A stretch of 64,000 nt of DNA from a bacterium (GTDB lineage: Bacteria; Vulcanimicrobiota; Xenobia; Xenobiales; JADMJV01), in the NCBI GenBank assembly GCA_018266105.1, contig JAFEBA010000006.1:1-64000 (forward strand). Direction: 5' to 3'. Of the stretch, positions 28,563 through 37,317 are shown piece after piece (position 1 is the first letter of the stretch; the number at the start of each line of letters is the position of its first letter). Below the pieces are notes generated by a model, which searched no databases, was not told where the DNA came from, and was given only the letters and a program-made list of their open reading frames with translations. A program made the translations under genes and the position numbers.

Positions 28563-29108
28563 TCAGTCCGGCACCGGCGCCACGCAGGCCGGCAAACGAC
28601 ATCCCTCCGGAACCTCGAACTCCGCAATCGGCGCACGGTGGACCCCGTAGAGGTGGTCGCTTACCCAGGTCAGCTTCTCGCCGTCGCTAGCCAGAACCCA
28701 GTAGTAGTGGCCGACTCCGCCGTAGCCGCCCATTTCCAGGCTGTCCCCCTGGTCCTCAAGGCATTTCAGCAGACGAAAACCCGAGGCGGCCTGGCCTTTA
28801 AAGTAATGGGTGAGGAGCCGCTCCATCCGAGCCGCCAGCGCAGGCCACTCCAGCTGTGATTCCTCAAGCGCCTCGGCTGCCAGCGCTCGGGCGGGGGGGT
28901 ATTTGTGGCTGCTGGCCAGCAAGGCCTCCAGCTTGCCTTCGATTCTTTCGAGGCCGGGACAGTGAGGCACGTCTGCGTCGGCCGGGATTTCGATGATGGC
29001 CAGCTCGGCCGCATAGAAGACCCACGAGAAAGGGGTGCCTTCCGGGATGGCCGGCTCAGTGCAGTTGTAGATCCGCCTGAGGGAGGTGCGATAGAAGTAA
29101 CTATCCAT
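28563..29108 (-). CDS. Hypothetical protein, 181 aa
   Basis: Not recognised. No signal peptide; the sequence mixes helices (GLERIEGKLEALLASSHKYPPARALAAEALEES) with a C-terminal Gly/Tyr-rich part (MGGYGGVGHYYWVLASDGEKLTWVSDHLYGVHRAPIAEFEVPEG). ATG at 29108 is the first start. It is the last gene of element A and lies 49 nt upstream of the exported-protein gene on the same strand. Confidence 0.6.
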   Translation of the reverse strand: MDSYFYRTSLRRIYNCTEPAIPEGTPFSWVFYAAELAIIEIPADADVPHCPGLERIEGKLEALLASSHKYPPARALAAEALEESQLEWPALAARMERLLTHYFKGQAASGFRLLKCLEDQGDSLEMGGYGGVGHYYWVLASDGEKLTWVSDHLYGVHRAPIAEFEVPEGCRLPACVAPVPD

Positions 29109-29188
29109 TTATGTTGTAAAACCGGCGTTGTAGGGGCTATCGTGGCCGGAAACCCATATAAACATTGGGCCAAAACGTCATGCTCTGG

Positions 29189-29211
29189 GAGTTGATCACA
29201 GAGTTGATCAC
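29189..29211. repeat. Paired 11-bp direct repeats near the right end of element A
   Basis: gagttgatcac occurs at 29,189-29,199 and 29,201-29,211, a 12-bp period. The block starts 121 bp before the attachment core. Element B has a related pair (tcgtgatc, also 12-bp period) 120 bp before its core, so these are likely integrase or excisionase arm sites. Confidence 0.6.
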
Positions 29212-29250
29212 GGGCCCAAACTTGCCTCGACATCGAACTATCCGGGAAGT

Positions 29251-29278
29251 AAAAAAGCCCGCTGTTGCGGGCTTTTTT
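29251..29278. terminator. Bidirectional hairpin terminator at the right end of element A
   Basis: A 12-bp perfect stem (AAAAAAGCCCGC / GCGGGCTTTTTT) with a TGTT loop, so T-runs follow on both strands. On the minus strand it lies directly after the CCA end of the tRNA-like block, where a real tRNA terminator would be. The 52.3-kb copy keeps the stem with compensating base changes. Confidence 0.85.
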
Positions 29279-29280
29279 GT

Positions 29281-29326
29281 TGGTCGGAGTGCACGGATTT
29301 GAACCGTGGGCCCCTAGTCCCCCAGG
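29281..29326 (-). other. Internal attachment site with the 3' half of a tRNA-Pro(GGG)
   Basis: On the minus strand the block reads as a tRNA from the anticodon loop to CCA. The loop is C32-T33-GGG-G-G, with ACTAG as the 3' anticodon stem strand. The T-arm is CACGG-TTCAAAT-CCGTG, and the acceptor CACTCCG-ACCA matches typical bacterial tRNA-Pro. The 5' half is absent, so it is not a functional tRNA. The recombination core (29,310-29,326) is the anticodon loop and stem portion. This is the junction between elements A and B. Confidence 0.75.
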
Positions 29327-29444
29327 AAATTGTACGGACTCGTTTTCGGTGTGGTACAAGTTTGGGAGATGTCGATTTCATGCGGGTTTGCGGATTTCGA
29401 GTTCGCTTGATGTTGGTCTAGTTTTGGACTTTTCAGGTGGGTGT

Positions 29445-29465
29445 CGTGATCACTCCATGATCACG
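29445..29465. repeat. Inverted repeat near the left end of element B
   Basis: CGTGATCA and TGATCACG flank a 5-nt CTCCA spacer, a perfect 8-bp inverted repeat 119 bp inside the attachment core. It uses the same GTGATC word as the paired repeats at the right ends, so it may be the left-arm integrase site. The stretch 29,327-29,557 has no gene that I can support. Confidence 0.5.
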
Positions 29466-29557
29466 GTTCCGGGGTGGGGGAGGTGAGAAAAATCGAACAC
29501 TCTACTCCGATGAGTCAGCCTGAGAGCCCGACATAAGCTCCAGCGCTTGGAAGAAGG

Positions 29558-31723
29558 TCACTCACGTGAAAGTTCTCGAAAGCTCTCAAGAAGCTGGAAG
29601 TGCGCCATCGAGCTGTCGGGCGGACCAAAGTTTACCCGAACCCCGCCCTGGCGACTGAGGTGAATGTATTCGTAGTCCTCCATAGCGTTCAAGCGAGGCC
29701 CCCCAAAATAGGGCAACTCGTCCGCTCTCAACTCCGTCAGGCGCTCCTTGAAATCCGAAGCCTGATCAGGCGTGAGCCTCTGCCACTTCGGCGTCGGGTT
29801 ACCATGGTCGAGGTAACCGTAGTGTGGCTGAGTCCAAATTTTGCCTCCACCTTTGGTATCGATGTAGAGCACCACCGGGCTTTCCCTCGGGTAGTGTTGC
29901 CACATCAGCATTGCATATATTTCCTGAACACTTGGATCTTCACGAAGAGTCCGACGGAATTTGGCCTCCCATTTCGAACTGTCGTTGGCCACCCAACCCC
30001 GGCTCACTCCGATAATCTGGCCTGTTCCAGCCAAGGCCTGGCGAGCTTCGGGCGAATCGTTGGCAACCAGGTAAGCCGAGGCCGCAGCCTCAACTTCAGG
30101 GCGACGCCTTAGGGCGATAACCAGGTCCACAGGAAGCGCCGTGCGATCTAACCTGGCCATGGCCAACAGCGCGTTCTGTGCCGCTTCGTCGTCCGATGTC
30201 AGGATCTGCCTCCGCACAGGTTCCGAATCCAGCAAATAGGCGGAAACTCCCGCCCTCTCGCCACCCAATCGAGCATTTCGCGACAGCGAATCCCGACCCA
30301 CTTCTAGAAGTGTTGCCCGTCGCCAAGGCAGTTCCCGGAGCAAAGGGGCGCCGACCTGGTCAGTATCGAGCCGATTCAGGATGTAGGCGTCGATTCTCGC
30401 GGAATGCCACTTCACCAGCAGCCCCTGCAGTTCAATCGCCGCCACCGGCTCTTTCGACCACAGCTCGTTGACGCGTAGCTCAACCTTCGAGACAAGTTCC
30501 TCCGACGGAACAAAGTGCCTCGTCAGATAATCGGCCAGCCGCTGGGACCGCTCTTTCCCGGCTTGGTCAGTCGAGAACTGATGAGCCCGGTCGTCCAGCG
30601 CTTTGAACTCGTCTGATGCGCGAATTACACCTCGGGTCCTGAGCGTTTGGTGCAATTTCCAGCTGACAGGTTGAAGTCCCCGAAGCGCAAGAGTCACAGT
30701 ATCCAATGGGTAGGCCAGCAGAGTTTCAATCAGTGTGTCCTGATCGCCCATCTTGTGCTCGGCCAGCCAAAGGAGGTCAGGCAGCGCTTCTGGCATCGGA
30801 CAACGCTCCAAGGCTTCCATAACAACGTGCCAATGGCGGGAATCAGGCTCTTTCACATTACCGAGGAGCGGTCGGAGAGTTTGTGGACGGGGGAGGACGG
30901 CCGCCAGGGTATACAGCGACTCGTGGGCCTGCTGCCCAATTACCTGGTTTGGGTCATCCAGCCAATTTAGAAGAACCGGTCCCCATCTACCGGGGTTGCT
31001 CCTCACCCACTCAGCCAAAGGACAGAAGGTCTGCCCGTCTTTATAAAAGTCCGCCAGGGCGTCGTCTGCCCAAAGATTACGCATATACTGTTCTTGGCCG
31101 GGCCAAGTCAGTCTGCCCAGAGTGCGACAGGCCTGAGTCCTATCTTTTGGAGAGGCGTCGCTGCCAGTTGCAATCTCCTGCAGCTTCACCCTGGCTTCAA
31201 GTTGCTCGGGATGGAGTTCGGCCTGAGCCACATAGGAAAGGCAGCTTCCCCGAGGCAAATTTTGAACAACAGCCTCTGCCCGGCGCGGGTCGATGCGGAT
31301 CAGGGCACGCAGATCGACTTCGTCACCCTGGCCGGCATACTCAATCAGTTGGTCCAATAAGTAGGGACTGCGCCGCCGCAACCAGACCTGCCCCCAATCA
31401 TTCAGTAGGTCCAAGTGTTCCGATAGAAATAGGTAGACCTCTTGACGCTCGGGAAATCTCTCGAATGCGTTCAATGCTTGTAGCATCTTAGGGTTGCAGC
31501 GGGCTGCCTGAAACAATTCCTCAGCCTCATCGCCCGTAACTCTTCTTTGGGCTTGAAAATCTGAGTACGATACCTGACGTGGGTTATGACTGTAGGATTT
31601 CAGCAAGTCCTTGACGCGGTACGACGGTTCTGCGCCAAGCGACCCGAGGAGGCCATGGCATAGGGTCAGAGCCGCAATGAGCACTGTTCTCGATTTCACG
31701 AGGACTAATTGACTCTTTGTCAA
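29558..31723 (-). CDS. Large exported HEAT-repeat-like protein
   Basis: A 721-residue product with an N-terminal signal-like segment (TVLIALTLCHGLLGSLGA region). Most of the protein is a series of helix pairs typical of HEAT/ARM scaffolds (VSKVELRVNELWSKEPVAAIELQGLLVKW; ALRRRPEVEAAASAYLVANDSPEARQAL). The last ~130 residues look like a separate beta domain (SPVVLYIDTKGGGKIWTQPHYGYLDHG). No enzyme motif seen. First gene of element B from the left, divergent from the kinase cluster. Confidence 0.65.
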   Translation of the reverse strand: MTKSQLVLVKSRTVLIAALTLCHGLLGSLGAEPSYRVKDLLKSYSHNPRQVSYSDFQAQRRVTGDEAEELFQAARCNPKMLQALNAFERFPERQEVYLFLSEHLDLLNDWGQVWLRRRSPYLLDQLIEYAGQGDEVDLRALIRIDPRRAEAVVQNLPRGSCLSYVAQAELHPEQLEARVKLQEIATGSDASPKDRTQACRTLGRLTWPGQEQYMRNLWADDALADFYKDGQTFCPLAEWVRSNPGRWGPVLLNWLDDPNQVIGQQAHESLYTLAAVLPRPQTLRPLLGNVKEPDSRHWHVVMEALERCPMPEALPDLLWLAEHKMGDQDTLIETLLAYPLDTVTLALRGLQPVSWKLHQTLRTRGVIRASDEFKALDDRAHQFSTDQAGKERSQRLADYLTRHFVPSEELVSKVELRVNELWSKEPVAAIELQGLLVKWHSARIDAYILNRLDTDQVGAPLLRELPWRRATLLEVGRDSLSRNARLGGERAGVSAYLLDSEPVRRQILTSDDEAAQNALLAMARLDRTALPVDLVIALRRRPEVEAAASAYLVANDSPEARQALAGTGQIIGVSRGWVANDSSKWEAKFRRTLREDPSVQEIYAMLMWQHYPRESPVVLYIDTKGGGKIWTQPHYGYLDHGNPTPKWQRLTPDQASDFKERLTELRADELPYFGGPRLNAMEDYEYIHLSRQGGVRVNFGPPDSSMAHFQLLESFRELSRE

Positions 31724-31872
31724 GCGGATCCCTGGCCGACTCCCTAGAACCCCTGGCTTGGTGGCTCAGAACCCGCCGCTCTGGAGAGGCAACCGTGCCA
31801 CTTTGACAGCAGCACTGGCACATATTGCCTCGATCCAAAGGACCTAAGAAAAGCTGATCTCGATCGGAAATG

Positions 31873-31881
31873 TGCTACAAT
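31873..31881 (+). promoter_or_regulatory. Possible extended -10 promoter for the kinase/HEPN cluster
   Basis: TGCTACAAT at 31,873-31,881 is an extended -10 element on the strand of the kinase gene, ~110 bp upstream of its start. No convincing -35 is present. The leader after it (31,890-31,989) is G-rich with several short inverted repeats, but I could not assign a known riboswitch. Confidence 0.35.
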
Positions 31882-31989
31882 AAACGAGTTAAACCTTTGG
31901 TAGGGTAGGAGGGGTAGCTTTGACGAAGGCCCCCCGCAACTTGTCGGCAGTAGGCAGCCTAACGCCGGCCGAGAGAGAGTGATTGAAAC

Positions 31990-34314
31990 GTGGTGCCTTA
32001 CCCGAGCTTTGAGCCTGAGAGTCTCAGAAAAGCAGTCTCACAACGGAGTGACAACGCAATAGCAAAGCTGGAATACTCGATCCGAGAAGCAAGGTTAACC
32101 TCCGACGATCACCAGCAATTGTCGGCCTTTCTCCAGAGCGAGAGTCTGCCGACGATTGAACTCACAGGACTGCAGATGTATGACGGTAGCTATGAGACTG
32201 ATTTCGCTCATGAGACTGTGCTTAAAAAAATGCAGCATTTTGTGAGAATGCACCTGCCACTCGATGTGCCCACCCGAAACATCCTCCAGTCTCTGATGAG
32301 TTTCCCGGTCAGACTGGACGAGGTTTATCATCATCACCACTTCGTCATTTTCATTAACAGAAACGATTTATTTTGCGAGATATCTTGGCCTCAAGATGAA
32401 GATCTCGATTTGAAGGCAGCCTTGTCCAAGGTGAAACAAGTGTTCTCTGGATTCGTTGATTTCTGGAATTTACTGGCAGAAGAATCAAACAAATTTGTTG
32501 CAAAATCAATTCAAAAATTTTTCGACAGCTATGTCGCAAAGAAGCAGGCGCTTTCCAGTCGATTAGATGAGCTTTCAGTCGAATTAGGCGTTCCAACCCC
32601 TCGGACACTCGCTGAGTCGCGAGCTGATTTCCTCGACTCGGCGGTTTCAGCCGCCGAAAGCACAGGGTTAGGACGGATGGAATCGACCGTCGAAATGGAT
32701 CAACAACCTGCGCTTACGAATACGTCTGACTCGTCCCCTGCCCCCCAAGCCCGTCTTGAGAAGGTAGCTGAGTTGGGACGCGGGGGGTTTGGCGTCGTCT
32801 ATAAGGCATATGACAGGCAGGTTGAAAAATTCTTCGCCCTAAAAGAGCTGGACCCGCATCCCTTCAACGTGGGCGATACCGCTTCAGTTCTACGTGCTAA
32901 GGAACGATTTGTCAGAGAGTCGAAGTTGCTTTTAGAATTGAGTCACGAATGTATCGTGAGGCTCTATTCTGTTGATTTGGAGCATCAGACGCCATATATT
33001 TTGACAGAGTATATCGACTGGCCCACTCTCACAAGTTCCTTGCAAGCCAGCGGACCTCTCGATTCGCTTACCGCTGCAACTTTAGTCGAGAAGCTCGTCT
33101 TAGCGTTAGATTATGCTTTTTCGAGGCACGGTGTGATTCACCGAGACCTGAAGCCCTCCAATATCTTGGCCTGCTTGGATTCCAAACGACTCAAAGTTAT
33201 AGACTTCGGAATGGCGGGCGTAGCAGAGAGCTTCTCAACACTACAGACATCGATAACCCTCACGAGCGAAAAGATTGGCGGAAACTATTCTTCCCCAAAA
33301 TACCTTAACCAGCCGAAAGCGAAGTTCCCTGCTGTTGATATCTACTCCGTAGGGCTTATTTGGTCGGAAATGCTTCTTGGATCTCAGTCGTCGCCAAACA
33401 ACATCGAGAAATTGCTCTCGCAGAACGGTGTCGACACGCGTACGGTTGAAACAATCATGTGGTGTCTGTCCGAAGAAGACAGTCTGTCCTATACAGAACT
33501 GACGGACAAGATCGGCGGAATCGTACGCGGCTTTTGTAAGATTTCTGGAAATGGGTCCCCAGAGACGGCGCCCACACCAACACACGACCGTTTGCCCCCA
33601 CCCATCGACGAGATGTTCGCTCGAGGTTTACGGCATCTGGCCAAGCAGGACGCTGAGCTAGCCAAAGAATATGGTATAGCTATCTGCACCTGGCCAACGT
33701 GCGATCTCAAATTGCCACTGGAAGAACTCGACACCGTTGCCGAGTTTGCCGCGCAGCACCCAAATACAGGGTGGCCGATCGGCCTATCGTTGCCGCGCTT
33801 AAACTTACCTTATCCTGTGAGGGATGGTCTCGAGTTTCAGTTGCTTGAGAGAGATCTGAACGGAAACCATCGATTTGACTATTGGAGCCTGGATTGCTCT
33901 GGGGCCTTTTTCATGCTTCGTGTCGGTGACCAGATAGATAATCCGGGCCCGGCTCTGGACCATATCTTCACGACGGTTGTGCTTCTCGAGTTCTTTGAGT
34001 ATGCGTTGCGCCTATCTCGGAAGATTACAGAGAAGACTGGTCGCAACCCTCTGACCTTTGAAGTCAATCTCACGCTGAGGCCTACGACTAACCTGCTATT
34101 AGGGACGCTCGACCGGAGTTCTCTCCCGAGGCAGTCAGCACAGTGCAAAGTTGACGAGATATCCTGTAGTCGGCGGTTGGAGTTCCCTGCTCGCGGTGAA
34201 ATGGCGGACCCGACCGTCCTGTCGATGCTGAATGAGGTCTTTCGATATTTTCGGTTTAGCACCAGCCCGGCTGCACTCCAGCATTGCCGGACGAGTTACT
34301 TGAAGTGCCTGTAG
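31990..34314 (+). CDS. Cytosolic Ser/Thr protein kinase leading the HEPN cluster
   Basis: A 774-residue protein without signal peptide or membrane span. Residues 1-~235 are an unrecognised helical domain. The Hanks kinase domain runs from ~258 to ~520, with ELGRGGFGVVYKAY, FALKELD, HRDLKPSN (D386), DFG (D405) and YSSPKYLNQP in place of the usual APE segment. The last ~200 residues are another unknown domain (LDHIFTTVVLLEFFEYALRLSRKI). Start is GTG with GAGAGAG upstream. It is followed in the same direction by four proteins with HEPN motifs. I infer that it senses infection or controls their activity. Confidence 0.85.
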   Translation: MVPYPSFEPESLRKAVSQRSDNAIAKLEYSIREARLTSDDHQQLSAFLQSESLPTIELTGLQMYDGSYETDFAHETVLKKMQHFVRMHLPLDVPTRNILQSLMSFPVRLDEVYHHHHFVIFINRNDLFCEISWPQDEDLDLKAALSKVKQVFSGFVDFWNLLAEESNKFVAKSIQKFFDSYVAKKQALSSRLDELSVELGVPTPRTLAESRADFLDSAVSAAESTGLGRMESTVEMDQQPALTNTSDSSPAPQARLEKVAELGRGGFGVVYKAYDRQVEKFFALKELDPHPFNVGDTASVLRAKERFVRESKLLLELSHECIVRLYSVDLEHQTPYILTEYIDWPTLTSSLQASGPLDSLTAATLVEKLVLALDYAFSRHGVIHRDLKPSNILACLDSKRLKVIDFGMAGVAESFSTLQTSITLTSEKIGGNYSSPKYLNQPKAKFPAVDIYSVGLIWSEMLLGSQSSPNNIEKLLSQNGVDTRTVETIMWCLSEEDSLSYTELTDKIGGIVRGFCKISGNGSPETAPTPTHDRLPPPIDEMFARGLRHLAKQDAELAKEYGIAICTWPTCDLKLPLEELDTVAEFAAQHPNTGWPIGLSLPRLNLPYPVRDGLEFQLLERDLNGNHRFDYWSLDCSGAFFMLRVGDQIDNPGPALDHIFTTVVLLEFFEYALRLSRKITEKTGRNPLTFEVNLTLRPTTNLLLGTLDRSSLPRQSAQCKVDEISCSRRLEFPARGEMADPTVLSMLNEVFRYFRFSTSPAALQHCRTSYLKCL

Positions 34315-34433
34315 GGGGTGGATGCGGGTGGCTCTGCCTCTTTCGAGTCGGGACTAAGGTTAAGGATGATGCCTGAAATTATGCCGACTTGGCTTTAGTG
34401 CTGGCGAATCAAAGCGGGGTAGGAGATGGCTAA

Positions 34434-36203
34434 ATGCATCGGAAGTGGTCGGACCTAGGAGTTTTAAATTTTGATGACCTGGATTTTCCAGACTGGCGGC
34501 AACCTTTTATTGAATGCTGCTCAGACCGGTTCAAAATTGAGTCAACGCTCAAGGGATTGTTTGACGCCGCCGACCATACAAAGAAATCCATCTACTCGTT
34601 TCTGATCTTAGTAAACGGGTCATTGACCATCGTCGAAGATCATCAGCATCCGTTAGCTTTAATATTTGGCGGGCAACCTTTGGAGAAAGACCCCAACCTG
34701 GTTGATTTGCTTAAGGCCGTGAGGCCGTTTATTTGCTCTGTCCTTAATCCAGAGTTGCAGTCAAGGCTTGCAGAAATGTGTTGGCTTCTGTTGCCAAAGG
34801 ATTTCAAGGCAGGACAGATAGCTTACAAAGCTTATCTGGAATCGGCTGAACAGTTGCATAGAGCCGGAAACTACGTAGAAAGCTGTGCCCGACTGAATAG
34901 GGCTGTGCAGCTCAGTCAGAAGCTTCGACTCGGAGCGGAACAACAGTCAGCGGTCTGCATAAAAGCCCTAAGCTATCTTGATGAGACGCCAGAGTTAGAG
35001 GTTCAGGCCGTCAGAAGGTGGTATGAACTGTTAGTTCGCTACTCCTCGGAGGAAGAACTCGGTGATTCTCTTGAGCAGACTGCCCGCGCTTACAGCGATC
35101 GAAACGAATTCCAAGCTGCTCAAGCAATTCTTGAACTATTAGGGCGCTGGTTTCAAAGAAGAGGCGACAGCGCGAATCAGAAATACGCCAGATTACGAAT
35201 TGCAGAATTACTGGTGGCGGAGGCGAGAGCCAAGAGCGACCCCTTTACTGCCAAGCACTTTGCAGAAAAAGCAGTGGAGGCCTATCGGGCCATCGGCGGG
35301 CAGGCTGACCAGATTAACCAGCTGCAGCATTGGATGATCGAACTCGGCAAGAATGCAGCGGCCAGCGAAAATATCCACCGGATCCGAATCGACGTCGACG
35401 TAAAGGAAGTTCAGCAAAAATACCGGGCCGCTTCGGCGGGCCATCAAGACTATCCCTCTGCAATGCTTGCGATGGTGAGGTCTCTGGTCTCGGTTCTGCC
35501 TAGGAGAAAATCCGTCGAAAGTTCGGTAACAGAGGAGTCAAGGAAATACCCCATACGGAGCTTTGCCGCTGGGACGATCTGCTCCTCAGATGGAAGGACT
35601 CAGGCAAAAGTGCCGTCGATGCCGGAGGATCCAGCGGCCTTCCTTTGGAGTGAAACCTGTAGCCGAACTGTGCAAATGTTACATCTATCGGCAGAGGCTG
35701 CCGTTGTACCAGCTAGAGAGGTAGTCTGGGAAGAACACCGACCTTCCAGGGGCGAGATTTCAGCCCTTCTCAGGTATAGCCCATTTGTCCCTCCCAGCCG
35801 GGTTGACCTTTTCGCCGAAGGATTCTACTGCGGCTTCCTGGGAAGAGACTATTTCGGCGCTCACATCCTGTTGCCCCAGGTTGAACATTCGCTTCGAGTT
35901 CTGGCTGAAAAGACAGGGGGACTAACTTCAAGCCTCAAGCAAGACATGGTGCAAGATGCCCATTCCCTGAACACTCTTTTAGAAGAGAATTCTACGGTAG
36001 CGTCCAGTCTTGGCGAAGACCTACTGCTCAACTTAAGGGCATTGCTGACTGAACGCTCTGGCTCGAATTTCCGTAACGAGCTTCTCCATGGCCTATGCCA
36101 GCCTTCAGAATCGAGGCGACTCGACGGAGTCAGCGTTTGGTATCTGGCGACTATACTCTGCCATGGGCAACTGTTGTCGCAACCAGTTGCGGCAGTTAGA
36201 TAA
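34434..36203 (+). CDS. DUF4209-like HEPN-motif protein 1
   Basis: A 589-residue protein. The N-terminal ~300 residues are TPR-like helices (QIAYKAYLESAEQLHRAGNYVESCARLNRAVQL). The C-terminal ~130 residues resemble DUF4209 (DLFAEGFYCGFLGRDYFGAHILLPQVEHSLR...VQDAHSLNTLLEE...), ending in FRNELLHGL. This carries R547-N-E-L-L-H552, the Rx4H motif of HEPN ribonucleases. ATG has GGAG 8 nt upstream. It is AT-richer than the host genes. RNA cleavage is inferred from the motif and not shown. Confidence 0.75.
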   Translation: MHRKWSDLGVLNFDDLDFPDWRQPFIECCSDRFKIESTLKGLFDAADHTKKSIYSFLILVNGSLTIVEDHQHPLALIFGGQPLEKDPNLVDLLKAVRPFICSVLNPELQSRLAEMCWLLLPKDFKAGQIAYKAYLESAEQLHRAGNYVESCARLNRAVQLSQKLRLGAEQQSAVCIKALSYLDETPELEVQAVRRWYELLVRYSSEEELGDSLEQTARAYSDRNEFQAAQAILELLGRWFQRRGDSANQKYARLRIAELLVAEARAKSDPFTAKHFAEKAVEAYRAIGGQADQINQLQHWMIELGKNAAASENIHRIRIDVDVKEVQQKYRAASAGHQDYPSAMLAMVRSLVSVLPRRKSVESSVTEESRKYPIRSFAAGTICSSDGRTQAKVPSMPEDPAAFLWSETCSRTVQMLHLSAEAAVVPAREVVWEEHRPSRGEISALLRYSPFVPPSRVDLFAEGFYCGFLGRDYFGAHILLPQVEHSLRVLAEKTGGLTSSLKQDMVQDAHSLNTLLEENSTVASSLGEDLLLNLRALLTERSGSNFRNELLHGLCQPSESRRLDGVSVWYLATILCHGQLLSQPVAAVR

Positions 36204-36312
36204 ACGGGTGAACCTGCTGAGTGACTGACTGGCCGACTGTTTTCCACGTGAGCCTGTGAAAGGGTCGATGGCCGAAGGAATCGGCGCTTCGGACGGATAA
36301 AAACTGAGCAGA

Positions 36313-37284
36313 ATGCCCATACGCCAAGTGTTTTCTAAACGAGAGTCCGAAAGCTGTCGGACTGGCATCGACGTTTATCGCTATGACGTGTTTCCCGATA
36401 CACTTGCCAGTCAGGTTGGCTCGATCTTTGGAGACGTAGCCAAGAAGCTCGATTTCCAGCTGGTTGAGCAGATTTGCGACAGAGCATTGCGCGACCTTTG
36501 CAGGGAACACGGACGGAAGGTGCGTCCACTATCCCGGCCAAGTTTCCTCAGCAGAGACTACTCCCGAGACACGGCGTTCGATCGGTATGTCGAGTATTTC
36601 GAGTCAGAGAAGAGGAGCCTGGAAAGGCTCGACTACATCGAAGTCTTTTTCCAAGACGTCGACGCGAGCAAAGGCGAAGCGAATCGCAAAATAAAGAAGG
36701 TGGCTCGGTCACGTTACGCGGAGCCAGACTTTGAGCAAGAGCGGTCCGAACTAAATCAAAGATTTCTTCAGCATTCTCTGGGCTATCAGCTCGAAGGACT
36801 GCGCTTGGTCCGGCTTGATTCAGGTTTCTTGCACGCTCAGGCAGTGAGACCCATCCTCGAGATTCTCGATACGAATGACTACTCAGGGGCACAAGCAGAA
36901 TTTCTGCTGGCTCACGAGCACTATCGGCATCGTCGGTTTGAAGACGCTCTAGTTAACTGTGGCAAAGCCTTCGAAAGCACCATGAAGGCCATATGCACTA
37001 AACGAGGCTGGAATTACGATCAAGACAGGTCCACCGCCAAAGAGCTTATCTCAATCCTGGAGTCTAAGGATTTTTTTCCTCGGTTCTGGCAGTCCACAAT
37101 GGGTAGTTTGAGAGTTTTGCTGGAAAGTGCAATACCCGCTCCACGTAACAAGAGAGGGGGTCACGGGGCCGGCGCTTCTGTGCGCGTGGTGCCTGAAGAG
37201 ATGGTAACCTATGTCATGCACCTGACGGCGTCTACGCTGCTATACCTGGCTCAGGTTGAGCGCTCGAATTCCGTCCAGCAATGA
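36313..37284 (+). CDS. Abi_C / STM4504-like protein with HEPN motif
   Basis: A 323-residue protein. The C-terminal half resembles the abortive-infection C-terminal domain seen in STM4504/CBY_0614-type proteins (LVNCGKAFESTMKAICTKRG ... TAKELISILES ... FWQSTMGSLRVLLES). It ends in APRNKRGGHGAG with R278-x5-H284, an HEPN signature, then a C-terminal helix. The N-terminus (IFGDVAKKLDFQLVEQICDRALRDLC) is a helical domain with clusters of charged residues. It lies 109 bp after protein 1. Known relatives act in phage exclusion; this one is untested. Confidence 0.75.
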   Translation: MPIRQVFSKRESESCRTGIDVYRYDVFPDTLASQVGSIFGDVAKKLDFQLVEQICDRALRDLCREHGRKVRPLSRPSFLSRDYSRDTAFDRYVEYFESEKRSLERLDYIEVFFQDVDASKGEANRKIKKVARSRYAEPDFEQERSELNQRFLQHSLGYQLEGLRLVRLDSGFLHAQAVRPILEILDTNDYSGAQAEFLLAHEHYRHRRFEDALVNCGKAFESTMKAICTKRGWNYDQDRSTAKELISILESKDFFPRFWQSTMGSLRVLLESAIPAPRNKRGGHGAGASVRVVPEEMVTYVMHLTASTLLYLAQVERSNSVQQ

Positions 37285-37317
37285 GCAACAGAGACTAAGT
37301 TGGGAGATTAAAAAGGA

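Larger units (their letters stand above)
19428..29326. mobile_element. Integrative element A, without its own integrase
   Basis: Bounded by attachment cores at 19,428 and 29,310. Cargo: an AAA/HNH pair, an unknown protein with a membrane hairpin, an IS256-family element, a DUF7832-like gene, two copies of a small protein family and an exported protein. No recombinase other than the IS256 transposase is present, so mobilisation would need an integrase in trans. Its right end (paired repeats, hairpin, tRNA-like block) matches the right end of element B in order and spacing, so the two belong to one family. Confidence 0.65.

Noticed and set aside
29281..29480. A complete tRNA or tmRNA on the minus strand
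   Set aside because: Only the 3' half is present; no CGGAGTG acceptor partner lies at a usable distance.
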